This document shows, in pieces, positions 52,492 through 64,000 of a DNA stretch of 64,000 nucleotides (position 1 is its first letter; each line of letters starts with the position of its first letter). The stretch is from Amblyornis subalaris (Eukaryota; Chordata; Aves; Passeriformes; Ptilonorhynchidae). The notes beneath the pieces are model-generated. The model had not been told where the DNA came from. It did no database searches and saw nothing but the letters and a program-made list of their open reading frames with translations. A program made the translations under genes and the position numbers. The stretch spans positions 3,275,210 to 3,339,209 of the forward strand of contig JACAXG010000053.1 in the NCBI GenBank assembly GCA_018881555.1. The letters are read 5' to 3'.

Positions 52492-54381
52492 TAGCATAAA
52501 TATTTGTCCAAAAGGCAACTTTGTTTAAACCAGAGTTTTTTCCCAGATTTTGAAGCAGTGAGCATCATCCAGCATCCAGAACTCTTGAACAGCTCCTCGG
52601 TACTGCTAGCACTGCAGCTTGCTCTACTGTGCAGAGATTTGCTCGGTCACAGCCCTGCCAGAGTGGTCCAAATTGTTGCTTAAGTTCCCCTTCTTAAAGT
52701 AAACCACTGTCATAGTGCCTGGATTGACACTGCCTTTACCTAAGGATGAAAAAGCAAACCACAGCCCATCCTTCTCCCCCTCAGAGAGCATTCCCTTCTC
52801 TCATTGAAGCATACTTCAATGCCAGGCACTTTGCAGGCTCCTTCAGGGAGCAGGAGTCCAGCACTCACTGGCTGATCCCACAGGCACAATTTTCCTGGCA
52901 CTGCTTGCACAAATTCCCAAGGTAGATGCACTTTTGCTGGAGCAACCAAGCATGTTCAAAAGAAGTAACTCAGTTTTCTTTTGCTAGTTAAATCTCTCTC
53001 TCTGGAATGATTTCCTAGTCTTGGAATACAGTGTGATTTATGTGGCAGTGCAATTTTAGAAGTTTTGCTTCAAAATAACTCAGGAAACCTATATATACCA
53101 CTGATAATTATGTATATTAGCTGCTGTTTACATTGGTACAAGCTAAACCCAAATAAATTCTATCAAAGCTACTGCAAGCATTTTCAAACAAGTGTCTACA
53201 TGAGTTTAGTTTTTTTTAAACCAGTGCAAAAGTATAAATCATTTAAAGTGGTAGCATTTGTGTTTATACAAAGAAGTTAAACATGTAAAGCAGATATCTG
53301 TAGTCTTTTGCCAACAAAACCAATTAAAATACCAACAAACTTTCTCAGTCTTCGATGCAGATTCTCTTTTACTCAGATTTTACCATGCCACCAGAACATT
53401 GTCTGCTAAGAGATGAGAAAGATGAGAGTTGGAAAAAAAATACCTAAATTACAAAAGAGGCAGGGTGATTCCAGAATTCCTAGAGTATGCTAGCAGCCAT
53501 TTTTTTTCTTTTGAACTGGACTGAAAATTATTGTCAATACATATTCCATGGAACTTTTCACAAAATACTGTAGATCCTGGAAGAAACTTCAGAAAGCCTG
53601 TCTTGATTCCTTTAAAGAGTTCAAAGAGCAGATAGCAACTTTTACAGGATGCAATATATAATGATCACATTCATGATCGTGAACTTTCCTTACAGGACAC
53701 AGAGAAACCACTTCATGTGGTATGAGGTTAAATTTTACCCCGCACAATGTCAAGCTTTCAAATCGGTGTTTTTTACAAAAACAGCAAAAGAAAATGAGCT
53801 CATTTCTGAAGAGGATTATTTGTGGTATGAGCCCAGTACTAATGATAAACAACTACCACTGGGACAACTGCAGTTCTTTTACAGGATCACTGCTTGGCTT
53901 TTGTTGAGCCATAGCTGAGCCCTGCGGAGCACAGAAACAGCTTCACACGGAACTGAGCCTGACACCATGACCAGATAAAAGCCAGTGCTCTGGATACTGG
54001 CACAGCATCCAAAAGGTTAATTCACAGAACAATTTACCTGCAGAGGGATAGATACCTGTGCCAGCCCTGTTATCCCAAAGTCAACTTTCAGACTAAACCA
54101 ATCTCAAATAAAATTAAGAATTAGAAGTATGAAGCTTATTTGCAGCAAAGATGCTTTTCATTTGAGTGACAGTGCAAAATCATTCAAGTGAGTATGAATT
54201 ACATTTCCTACACTTTGAAAGCTTTTCATCTTGTCAAAATGGTATTAAGAAATTTCCATATAAGTATGGATCCAATAACTTACCAAGCACGCTGCCTAAC
54301 TGGGTCATCTGATTTTTTTCCCAATCAAGAGATACAAGAATAAGGAGGACCAAGAGGACCATGTTCTGGTGCATTAAATAG

Positions 54382-54414
54382 AGTAACAACCTTCTGCACA
54401 CAAAGGTTGTTGCT
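54382..54414 (+). repeat. compact 12-bp stem-loop
   Basis: AGTAACAACCTT (54382-54393) pairs with AAGGTTGTTGCT (54403-54414) around a 9-nt loop. Eleven pairs are Watson-Crick; the third position from the outside is a G-U pair if transcribed from the plus strand. Pairing does not extend beyond the arms, so the stem is much shorter than the roughly 22-bp or longer stem of a microRNA precursor. A non-coding RNA call is not supported. Confidence 0.55.
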
Positions 54415-55460
54415 GAAGCCACTGCAGTTATTCACCTTTCTCTCTTAACTCTGAAAGAGTCAAACTGCAGTTTTATTTTCTTCATAATCAACCAAATGAA
54501 ACTATTTTTAAAAACATTTAGGAAGAAAATGGTTTCAATGAAACCTTAAGAGGTGTGGGGACTGTCTCACCTCAGACTCTCTGGCACAATAAGACAGAAA
54601 GGAGAGAGGTCCTTTTAAGATCATGTCTGTGGGTTTTCTGAGGCAAGAGGCACAAGTAGTTCTTTGGAAAGACCTGGTTTCCAAGCACTGCCTAAGTGAA
54701 ACTGTCANGCTGAGTCTCCACCTTGGTACTGCCATTTTTTAAAGGTGGAAAATTGGCATGCACATTTTGCTGGCTGAACTTTATATAAAGGGTTATTTAC
54801 CTTAAAAAGAACTAGAGCTTATGTCTACAAAGATTGAATCTCTGCAAATACTTACATACATGCATATTTAAAGTTGTGTTTGAAGTCAATTGGACTGCTT
54901 TTATGCATACTGCTGAGTGTGTATCCAAGCATTTGCAGTTATACAAGCATTTATGAGTAGAGAGCAAGCCATATATTTCAGAATATTTCTCATTAATCAT
55001 ATAGATCTGCTTAAGTTATTTCTTGGGAAAGGCAGTGTGCTGCTTATTTTAAGATATTGTTTCTCCTAATTATAGTTCCAGGCATTCTGCCCTTATCAGA
55101 AGAGCAGCAAGTGGAAGCACTATCAAGACACATAATTTTTAGAAGGTCACTTAAGTAACAAGAAGGCAAAACAATCCTTTACAGTTTCAGTAACTTATTA
55201 TTCAGTTATCTCTTGAGGGAAAAAAAGGAGCACAGTTTATCCTTTCATATCCCCAAATATGAAAGCTTCATAATTCTCCTCAGGTTCAAAGCCTTACTAA
55301 TTATTTATATTTCTAGTTCCCTGAATTTTTTTGCTCTGAGACACTTCATCATCAGAATGACAGTCTATCCCAAGAAGGCTGCAGGGCAGTCAGGTTTTTT
55401 TGTCTGCTAACCAGACTGACTGGCACTAAAGCAATACCCCAGNACCAGAGCATTAGCTTA

Positions 55461-55580
55461 GAATCATAGAATAATAGAATATCCTGATTTGGAAAGGACT
55501 CNAGGGATCATTGAGTCCAACTCCTGGCCCTGCACAGGACAACCCCAAAAAATCACACCACATGCTTGAGAGGATGTGTG
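55461..55580 (-). mobile_element. CR1 LINE 3' fragment, 5'-truncated
   Basis: Antisense octamers 'GAATCATAGAATAATAGAAT' lead into 'ATCCTGATTTGGAAAGGACT', 'GGGATCATTGAGTCCAACTC', 'CTGGCCCTGCACAGGACAAC' and 'CCCAAAAAATCACACCACAT'. The CTGGCCCTGCACAGGACA block marks a different CR1 subfamily from the other copies. Similarity ends at about 55580. A 147-codon plus-strand frame begins inside this fragment and runs into unique sequence; I do not regard it as a gene. Confidence 0.92.
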
Positions 55581-58500
55581 AGAACACAAGCGCAAAAGGG
55601 ACAGAGGGACAAAATACCCTGCCAGAGGTGCTGGGAGTTAATGGTGAGATACTCGATTTAGCCATGGCCCCTCTTCAACAGTGTTATCTACACTCTTCCA
55701 GGCTGAGATCAGCATCTGCAGACCCAGATGGAGACAGAAAGGAAAGTTTTGTGTTAGTTCCACNTGTCCTTCTCCTGCTGGAGTGGCAGCCATTCCTGTT
55801 TTCTATTCCTCNTGCAGGGTTAGCCAGATGTCTTAACTGGCCATCGGCAAAACAACTCAAGAGAATGTCCTACTGCACCATACTTCTATGGCCACAAAAA
55901 CCAGGATGTATTGTTTTAACAATGCCTGCAAAATGTAAACAATGTATGAAATGATGGTATGGCTCAATATTTCTTGGAAGAGATTTGGGCAAATTGAAGT
56001 TTAGATTTCCCCACACCTGCAGAAACTAAAGACCGTGCATACCTTTTTTGCGTTTGAGCAGCATCCCCGTCCTGGGGAAAACTCACATTTTGAATGAATG
56101 AATAATATCTGCAAAAAATAAATCAGAATTTGGAATTAAAATACTTACAAGTTTTGGAAAATGCTGTCATGAGTTTTAAAGTTTATCATAAAGTTCAGCA
56201 TTTAAGTCTAGCATTACATAAAGCTCGGTATTTTTGCCCACTTTTTGCCTGCAGTTGCAATTGTCAGAGACTCTCGTCACCATTTCGGATTAAGTTAAAG
56301 TGCTGACTGCAGAACAGCATTTGTTCTTTTCAGGAAGAAAGTGAAGGAGTTAGCAATATCCTGAGAAGCTTGTCACTGCTGATGGCACACTACATAAGCT
56401 NACACAAAACAAAACCAGGATTGGTNATAACAAGGCACCTTCCAAAGAATCATTAGCTGGCCGTGGCCATCCCGCAGGAGTGAGGCACTGCTTCACTGTG
56501 AAACAAGCAGGAGTTCACAGTGTCGGTTGAACAGAATGTATCTTCTGAGATAATGTCCCTTGAGTGACTGAAATGAAATATCCCACATAATTTCCTGCAT
56601 TTCTTATCACATGGCTACTCTTGAAACGTTGATTTCCGTTTAACCGCTTGCTTTTAGCTCAGTGTAGCAGATAGNAGGTAAATTTTTAGCATGTTGAATA
56701 GTCTAAATTCCTTTAGTAAGTGTAGTGAATGTTGTCTTATTGCTTGCAGAGATATCACCAANAGATTTTAACTTTCTCATAACTTGTTTAGCATTTGAAA
56801 TTACTCAGCAGTTTAGAAACTACTTGTATGAATTTNTCAAATGAAAAATGCTGAAATTTTTGATAATCCAAGGAGAAAATGAGGATCTAAGACTGAAAAA
56901 AAACCTTTTGATTCATGCAACTAGAGGATGGTAATCTATGTGATATAAGTTTTCTTTTAAACAATTGAAAAGGGCAGATTAGGGTTTTTTACAAAAGTAG
57001 TCAAATTTAGTTTATGGGTTTTGAAAGGAAAGTTTGAACTCATTTCAACCTAATATGCCGTATTGTTCCCTGAAAAAGCAAAATGAAGCAATGTTTATAA
57101 CCCAAAAGTGTCTGGAAGATTTGCAAACAAATTATATGGAGACCAAAGAGCTCCCACACATGAGCTATTCCCAGTTTCCAAAACAATTTGAGGAAAAGTT
57201 ACCATNTGAAATCAGTGCATTAATCCAAAAGTTTACATTCTGAGATTTTAAAAGATTGAACAAACTAGAAGAGCGAAGCAGACATTTTTTTTTTTCCCCA
57301 GTTTTACTTGGCCTAAAGCCAAGAATTTGGCTTTTACTAGGCAAGTTGCAATGAAGATTAGCTGCTGAAGTTTTCTGCTGAGATTCACCCCTTAAGGAAC
57401 TTCCATTACTGGCCCTGTGGCTACATTAAATAGATATCTCTTTAGCAGGAATTTATGTTGAATACATATTTCTAAGGTTCCTAGGAAAAAAGTTTATGTT
57501 CACTGTAAAATGTTGTTTACTCAGTTGCACTCTAACAATTAAAGCAACCCTCTGAAGATTTGGTGCTAATGAAGTCAGNGAAAAGTTCTATTGATTTTAA
57601 ATCAGAGCAAAATATTTGAGGAATAATGAGACAGAAGGGGTTTTTTGTTTTTGTTGATGTTGTTGTTTTTTAATNTATTCACCTGTCATTTTAACAATTC
57701 AAATTTGCATTTGTTTGATCTCATATACAATATTTCAGAAGAAATTAACATAGTACTATAACTGTCACAATTTCTGTTGCCTTGTGAGTTTTGTTCCTTC
57801 CTTTTGCTTTTGAACCAGTGAGCACAAAATAATCATTTTCTGTACACCCAGAGAAAGTGGAATAGGAGAATGAGTAAGGCTATTTTTGTGAAGCTTAACT
57901 TCTTTTCTAAGAACACAGTAAATAATTTAGAAAAACTTACATGAACACTGTATTCACAACTTATGCAAGAAAACCAGTTGGGGTTTTATTGCTTTCTGCA
58001 ATCAATGTTCAGTTATTTTTTATATTATTTACATTATTGTAATGTGTGATGCAAAACTAACAAAAAANCCCTTATAATCTACCCTAGAGTTATTTAACCT
58101 TCAACAATGGTATGAAAGAGAGCCAAGAGGTATAGATCTATGATNTAGTGTTTTCCATTGGACAGTATTTTTTTGGATTCACCTTTCTCTTGTGGACTGA
58201 CTGTGGGGAAATAAAAAAGAAAAAAAAACCAATCCTGTTTCAGTTCCGTTGGCTTTATGTGAAAAACCCTTCCAGGTCAAAAATTGTGCAATTTTCTTGA
58301 TTAAATATATGCAAATTTACTTTTTTTTTCTCTTTTAGCAAATGTCAGTATCTTCTAGTGAGCTTTCTTACATTTCTTCAAGAGTANACTGTCTGCATGA
58401 CATGAAATGCAGCGTCATGTTCCTACACATTCATTCTTGAAGGGACTATTACAAAAATTTTAATAATTCTTAAAAGTCTATGTATGAAACAGCAAATGGT

Positions 58501-60300
58501 GAGCATGACCATGAAAAAAAGCTGCTGTGAAGTTTATCCATGTGTGCATTTCTGTGTATTCATTTCCTTCTTACTCTTAGTAGGAAAGTGGACTCTCAGG
58601 GAGCATGTCGTACCTGAAAGCTGATTAATATTTCCCAATCATTGGTGAGTATGTGTCAGAAGACAGAAAAAGGAAAGGAGAATGAGGAATTATAATCANA
58701 TTTTTTTTCCTCCAGAGGAGGTTCAGCTCAGTAGCTTTTGCTGTGGAAGCATTTGATGTTGCTTTATCAACATAAGCATTTAAATTAAAGGACTGCCCAC
58801 CTGTCTTATGCTTCTTTTGTTGTCAAGGTTAGGACTGGCTGCTTTTGTTTTATCATACTAGCTATTTCTACATAAATGTAATATAACAAAAAGCAGAAGT
58901 CCATGACCAGTTCTAATTTTCTGCTGTGCAAAACAGAACTTTGAGGATTGTGAAGGACCAAGTTGTGTTGAAAAGGGAACGATGCCATAAGAGGAAAATA
59001 CAAGATATTTTCATTACAAGCAAAAGTGTGGGTAGAAATTCCTAGTACTTCCTACTGTTCCTAATAAAAAATTGGATACCAGAGGGATATTATTTGTATA
59101 CTATAGCATGACTGATTTAAATAANGACAATGTGCTCATGCTACCTGTATTATCATATTTTTGTAAGACTTCAAAGCTATGAGTAAATCCTTGCATACTC
59201 AGACATATGAAGGATACTGAGGGCTAAAGAACCTGTGTGTGNCTCTCCTCTCAGCTCTGTCCTTGGATATTCTTTGAACAAACTTTAACAAGAGCTTCAG
59301 AAGTAAATTCCCATGGCTTATTATTTTTTTTTTTTTTTTTGCCAGGAAACAAGTGATGGGTTTTTCACAGTGAAGCCAAACCAAATAACAGAGGCTTCTC
59401 TTACATTTGTAGATGCATTTTTGACATTTATCAATTTTCTGAATAAAGTGGAAAGAATCAAGGANAAACATTTATGAAAATGAGTCCTACTGCACAGTTC
59501 AAAATAGGTAGTGCTTTCCAGAAACTCTTTATAGTGAGACTATTAATACATATTTTTTTTAAATTTATCCTTATGTAACAGTGTATACTGTTTTACAATA
59601 CAATCATACATGTGTATTAATATTCCCACCAGAACTGGCATACATTAATTGTCCACCTTCTGTTTTTAAACATGGGCAGGTGGTATTTAGAGGACTAGAT
59701 AAGCAAGTAGGCTCCAGGTAGGGCAGGATGCCTCTTCTTTCAGCAGCAGAACTGATATGCAGACNTAAGTGTAATTTCCCTTACCTCTCAGTCGAGGCTA
59801 CAAAGAGAAGTCTGTTTATTCCCTGATGCTCCCAGGTATCCCAACAGAAAAGCTATTAAAACTGCCAAAGACCGGATTTTGAAATCAAATTACTCAAACA
59901 ATGTGTTAACATACAAGATATGTAGATACTGAGGATAGGGTGGAGTTTTAGTTTAAGTATTTAAGTATGCATTAACATCTTACATTTTAGGAAACTGCAT
60001 GTAATTAAATGTGTATAAGCCATGCAGGCATACACAGACAAGAATTTTTATTAAGATCTATCTAAAAGTTATTGCATCAGTTAAAATGAACCAAGATATT
60101 GGATGTAAAATGTGAAAAGCCCTCTCACACAAGACAGAGTCCTTGGGTTTGGAAAATTTAACTACAGATAGCTTTCTACAGGCATCACTAAGTATTTNGC
60201 CCTTTTTTAGGCCAAACAAGCAAGGTTACATGGTCTTATTCAAGTAATTTTAAAGCCTTTGCTAGCTATTTGGACAAGCTTTTCCATAATTCAAGAGTTT
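55581..60300. other. gene-free unique sequence
   Basis: No gene is supported. The only long open frame (55511-55954) starts in the adjacent CR1 and contains two Ns. A T11 run lies at 57285-57295, a GTT-rich patch near 57640-57670, and a T17 run at 59324-59340. The rest is AT-rich with no recognised element. Confidence 0.6.
59324..59340. repeat. T17 homopolymer
   Basis: A run of 17 thymines in unique sequence. Read on the minus strand it could be a retrocopy tail. No AATAAA precedes it in the proper position, no mature-mRNA-like sequence is recognisable and no flanking duplication is evident, so it is listed as simple sequence only. Confidence 0.9.
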
Positions 60301-60371
60301 TAGGTCATAGGTTGGACTCAATGATCTCAAAGGCCTTTTTCAACCTAGTTAATTCTGTGGTTCTGTGATCC
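60301..60371 (+). mobile_element. CR1 LINE extreme 3' terminus, ATTCTGTG class
   Basis: A sense-strand remnant reading 'GGTTGGACTCAATGATCTCA', 'AAGGCCTTTTTCAACCTAGT' and then the octamers 'AATTCTGTGGTTCTGTGATC'. Only about 70 bp of the 3' end remain. The octamer class matches the copy at 45.1 kb. Confidence 0.93.
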
Positions 60372-62488
60372 TGAGTAAGAAAGTTTCCACATAATCAGTT
60401 AGAGACACACACTAACATTGCTAAGATTTGGAAGGAGGTTTATGATCAGAAAGGAGGAATATTTACAGTCCAGTCAGAGAGACACCCACACAAGCTGTGA
60501 GGGAACTGGAGAGACTGAAATGGCAGAAGTCCCTTCAGCAGAGGTTGGGAAGTACTTGATGGGATGGGCAGGGTCACCCTGCACTGGTGGGAACCTCACA
60601 ATGGCACGAAGAAATTGTGTACTGGGTGTGTGGGGAACACACTGACCAGAGGGATCACCAGTGTCTGGCTCAGCCTGCAGTTACACTGATTTCAGTGCAA
60701 AGTGGAACTGAAATGTTCTGTAGCTGTCACGACCATGGCATCTCAAAACTTCAGTTGCTTGAAGTGCTAATTTTCTCAGTGTTCCCATGAGCTGAAGAAG
60801 GGTCAGTTCTGTTTCATGAGAGGAGAACTGCGGCACAAAGCATTTTCCCTAACTCTCAGCTCCTAGGAGTCCAATAAAGCACACTGCAGCCAGGAAGGAG
60901 GTTACTGGTAAAGNAATATCTGTGAGCACTCCTATTGCAAATGCAGCCTTTACTGATGCAGGACATTACAGTTTGCCATGTAAATAATACATAGCAGTCG
61001 AATTTACACTTTTTGGTGCCACTGTGCTGATATAAAAANAGTAGTTGAAAAAATACATTAATCTTAAGCAATGTGAATGTGTGGCTTTACAGTCACCTGG
61101 TGCCGATTTAGCCTCTGCCCATCTTGTGCATCACAAGCCCCCATTTCCCATATTCTTTCCACAAAGCATATTCCCATCTCCTGCTTTGTGTCACACTGAG
61201 TCAGCCCGGACTCTGAGCTCATTTCATAGATCTGGCTCAGAAGGACTCATTTTCTTTGTCCTCAGGGTTAGTTTTCACCTGGGCTGTGTCAGGGCAGTAG
61301 GAAGACTTCATGGGGTGAACAGGCAGGGATGATGTGAGGGAAGGTTGCCTTTTGCAGAAGCAGTACAAGCTTAGATGATCTTAAACCATCACATAACAGT
61401 ACCACTGTTTTAACAGCACAAGGTGTTGGATTCTCCAACCCTCATCCTTCTGAATACAGCAACTGACAAGTCTGCTGGATACACTTTTGACTTTTCCTCC
61501 AGAGAAATAAAATACCTTGTCCAAGGTCCCACAGGATGCCTGTGGAAGAACTACAAACAGAACAGAAGTCTTTTGCACTTTAGTGATTGAGATATACTCT
61601 GCAGAGGGCTTAAACTTCTTCTGCCATATGTAAAACATTTATCACCCCCTGTTGCAGTGTTTAGAACACTTTGGTAGGGTTTTTTAGAATGTTTGTCTAT
61701 GAACAAAGCTATTTGTAGTAAATAGTACAGCTGGGGAACTCCAATGGCACATCTCCAACAGACTGCCTACTGAAATGCTAAAAGTGCTCCAGTGACGACT
61801 TTTGGGTTTATTGGTACTCTGACCTAATTTTGATGCATAATAATTTTTTAAATTGTAATTTTTTTAATTGTTAGAGGGTTGAATNGCAAACAGGAAACTC
61901 ATTCAGCTACCATGTAATGCAGGATGNATTTCTCACGTGTGGTAATGAATCACTTGGGGGAAGAACAGCTGCATATGACTCCTCTAACATAATAAACCAA
62001 GGGTTCATCAATTCCAGGTGCAACAATTTACAGTGTTAATATGTAATAGAACAGAGAGTTGATTTTGATTATCAAGGACTCTCTGAATTGCCTAGAAGGA
62101 GAATAAGTGGCAACAGAATTGTGAATTTATTTTTGAAACCAGCTGNCCAAGGAAGTCCAGATTGCTCTGTAAATTACATGGCTTCTCAGACAGCAAAGGA
62201 GTGCTCTATGTGCAATCATCTCCTTTACTAAAAATGCACCATGGCCTTTCTTTTAATCTTGTGCTCAGTGAGTATGGAGCTAAAATGTTTTCCATCTGCT
62301 CCTATTTTCCTCAGATAACGTCAATGAAGTTTCACANATGGAGGTGCAGACATCAGGCAAAATTTACTTGAGCAAAGCAATAAAGCCAACNCATTACCAA
62401 CAAGTTTGAGGAGAAAACAAGGGAAGAACAACTATGAATATTTATTTTTGACTTCTTCGTTCACATGCTAACAGTCACTGTAAGGTAA
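60372..62488. other. gene-free unique sequence
   Basis: No gene is supported. A moderately GC-richer patch at 60.5-60.7 kb and another at 61.15-61.33 kb open several short overlapping frames without domains. No simple repeat of note is present. Confidence 0.6.
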
Positions 62489-62570
62489 CATAGAATCATA
62501 GAATAATTAAGGTTGGAAAAGATCTCTAGGATCATCAAGTCCAACAATTAACCCAGCCATGTTCACCAGG
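62489..62570 (-). mobile_element. CR1 LINE 3' terminus fragment
   Basis: Antisense octamers 'CATAGAATCATAGAATAATT' are followed by 'AAGGTTGGAAAAGATCTCTA', 'GGATCATCAAGTCCAAC' and 'ACCCAGCCATGTTCACC'. The element is cut after about 80 bp. Octamers are the ATTCTATG class. Confidence 0.93.
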
Positions 62571-64000
62571 TATCATTACATTTTTTTCCCAGCAATAATG
62601 ATTTCTTTTCTCCCTGGATTTTACTTTTCTTGGAAGTAATTTCTAAGACTTATAGAAACACATTGGGGTAGAAGGCAGTGAGCTTGAGATGTACATCACC
62701 TGTGATCATATGGAAAACCTTCACTACACTTAAAATGTGAAGTANCATAGGAAGCAAACAATTAATCTCCATTTAAGAACAAATGCTGCCAGCAGTAATT
62801 GCTGAGTGAACTGCAGTTCAGGCAACTGGTGTCCAAGTGCCTTGAGAGCAATCGAAGCTGGATTTCAAAATAAAACAGCACTCAAAAGATGCTGTGAGTT
62901 AGAAGGATGGCAATGGCTCTGGAGTCTCACATAATTCAACCATCCACACATCAACTTTCTCTCCTACTATGGCTTGACATCCAGAAGGAGACACGGCTGT
63001 GCAGTCAGAAGTTGGCACGTTGAGCTGATATGAGGGAAGTGCGGGTTCAAATACCCTCAGAAACAACTCCTGCTGAGTGCAAATCCCAGTGTTAGGGTTT
63101 GGGGCAAGGAGAGGACCATCAGCTCTTCCTTTTCTGGTGTGTGCTCTGAAAGGAGAATATTTTAAAAACTTTCATAGCTCAGCAGAACAGAAAGCTTTTT
63201 TTCTTGTTGCTGCTGCTATTCTTGGCTCCTACAGATGCAGAAAAGAGCTTTGGGTATCTTTCAGATTAAGACTTAAGACTTCAATTTCTGGGACAAAAAT
63301 AGATAAGGTATTTTAACACTCCACACTGTAATTCCATGCAACAAATGCTCGTGCTGGAAGCTTATGGCACNGGAAAAAGTGAGAAGCAATCTACTCCATA
63401 TGAGGTGGCCACAATTTTCTGACTTCCAAATGATAACGCCACCTGCTAAGTGGAATAGATGGCTGTGGATCTGATGGATCACCTGCAGTACCAGCTGGCA
63501 TCTCGTGCTAGACAGCACCTACATCACACAGGAGGCAGGGGTGGCAGCTTCATGTGCTGGCACCCGTGAACGAGAGGGAGCAGCATCAGTGGTGAAGCAG
63601 CAGGTTGCCTTCCTAGATGGAACATCCTGCAAAGCTGGAAAAGGCTGGCTGCTCTGCTGGGGTAGCCATCACCACATGCCCACAAGGAGTTTCTCACAAA
63701 AAAAGGGGTTTGGTGTTTTTTTTAATATTTTTTTTTGCCTAGCACACAGTAGGAAGGCACCAACCAGTCCTGCCTCTGACTGCCCACTGAATCCCAGAGA
63801 GCCGGCCAGGAGCAGGGGCCACCAGCCCAGTTTGGGCAGTGATGGTCTGTGTGCGCTGTGGATGCCCCCTTTTCCACCCTCCACTCTAGCCAGAGGCNGA
63901 GCTGGAATCAGAGGGCTGCAGACAAGCCAAGGAAGGACTTGTACCCTCAGAGGGTACTTTTTTAAACTTAAAACCCAAAACACTTTCGTGGTGATATTTT
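62571..64000. other. gene-free terminal stretch
   Basis: No gene is supported. The segment 63.45-63.95 kb is GC-richer than most of the window and includes T/A-rich breaks near 63715-63736. A weak tRNA-like promoter pattern (A box-like at about 63013, B box-like at about 63044) is discussed as a finding. The open frames are short and overlapping. Confidence 0.55.

Larger units (their letters stand above)
51861..55460. other. gene-free stretch with compound microsatellite
   Basis: No gene is supported; all frames are under 90 codons. It holds the compound AT/AC microsatellite at 52.43-52.49 kb and a compact hairpin at 54382-54414. The rest is ordinary AT-rich sequence. Confidence 0.6.

Noticed and set aside
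55511..55954. 147-codon plus-strand open frame, the longest in the window
   Set aside because: It starts inside a CR1 fragment, runs into unique sequence, includes two Ns and has no recognisable domain. Its length is plausible by chance for this much sequence.
59324..59340. T17 run as the tail of a minus-strand processed pseudogene
   Set aside because: No AATAAA in position, no mRNA-like sequence next to it and no flanking target duplication.
1..64000. CRISPR arrays, prophage, operons or any bacterial-style system
   Set aside because: No spaced direct-repeat arrays, no dense coding, and the CR1 repeats place the sequence in a vertebrate.
1..64000. CpG-island promoter
   Set aside because: CpG is sparse everywhere. 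The GC-richer patches (31.2, 48.6, 50.1, 63.6 kb) are short and still poor in CpG.

Overview
The window reads as AT-rich, CpG-poor vertebrate nuclear DNA, most likely from a bird. The main evidence is nine CR1 LINE 3' fragments: pieces with the 'GGTTGGAAGAGACCT' and 'AGTCCAACCC' signatures and tandem ATTCTATG or ATTCTGTG octamers at the 3' terminus. CR1 also occurs in crocodilians and turtles, so bird is an inference from the dominance of short, 5'-truncated CR1 and the absence of other abundant SINEs or LINEs. Isolated single Ns are scattered throughout, with no long gap.

I found no protein-coding gene, exon or convincing RNA gene. Open frames reach only about 150 codons, overlap freely, carry no domain I recognise and look like chance openings. 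The exceptions are two frames inside CR1 copies (34.4 kb and 51.4-51.9 kb), which are decayed remnants of the C-terminal end of the CR1 reverse-transcriptase ORF. The window is best described as intergenic desert or the interior of a very large intron.

Layout. 1-7.7 kb is unique sequence. A CR1 lies at 7.7-7.9 kb. 7.9-20.2 kb is unique sequence with AC and AT microsatellites, a CTAA run, a homeodomain-core cluster near 15 kb, small inverted repeats and a GT/G-rich tract. Two CR1 fragments sit at 20.2 and 21.7 kb. 21.7-34.3 kb holds a GGGTGT hexamer array with a quadruplex motif, a possible LTR-like fragment at 23.9-24.2 kb, a cluster of Ns at 25.34-25.40 kb, a C-rich tract at 27.5 kb and a GC-richer patch at 31.2 kb. 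A CR1 with ORF remnant lies at 34.3-34.7 kb. 34.7-45.1 kb is unique sequence with a nested inverted repeat at 39.4 kb. A CR1 lies at 45.1-45.4 kb. 45.4-51.3 kb includes a 21-bp-period repeat at 50.1 kb. The longest CR1 is at 51.3-51.9 kb. A compound AT/AC microsatellite lies at 52.4 kb and a compact hairpin at 54.4 kb. Further CR1 fragments lie at 55.5, 60.3 and 62.5 kb.

No genes can be shown to act together here, and I saw no sign of a novel multi-gene system. The more notable items are two potential G-quadruplex motifs, two CR1 octamer classes, the remaining CR1 ORF coding, a few hairpins, and AT-rich stretches that could be conserved non-coding elements. The last can only be settled by cross-species alignment.
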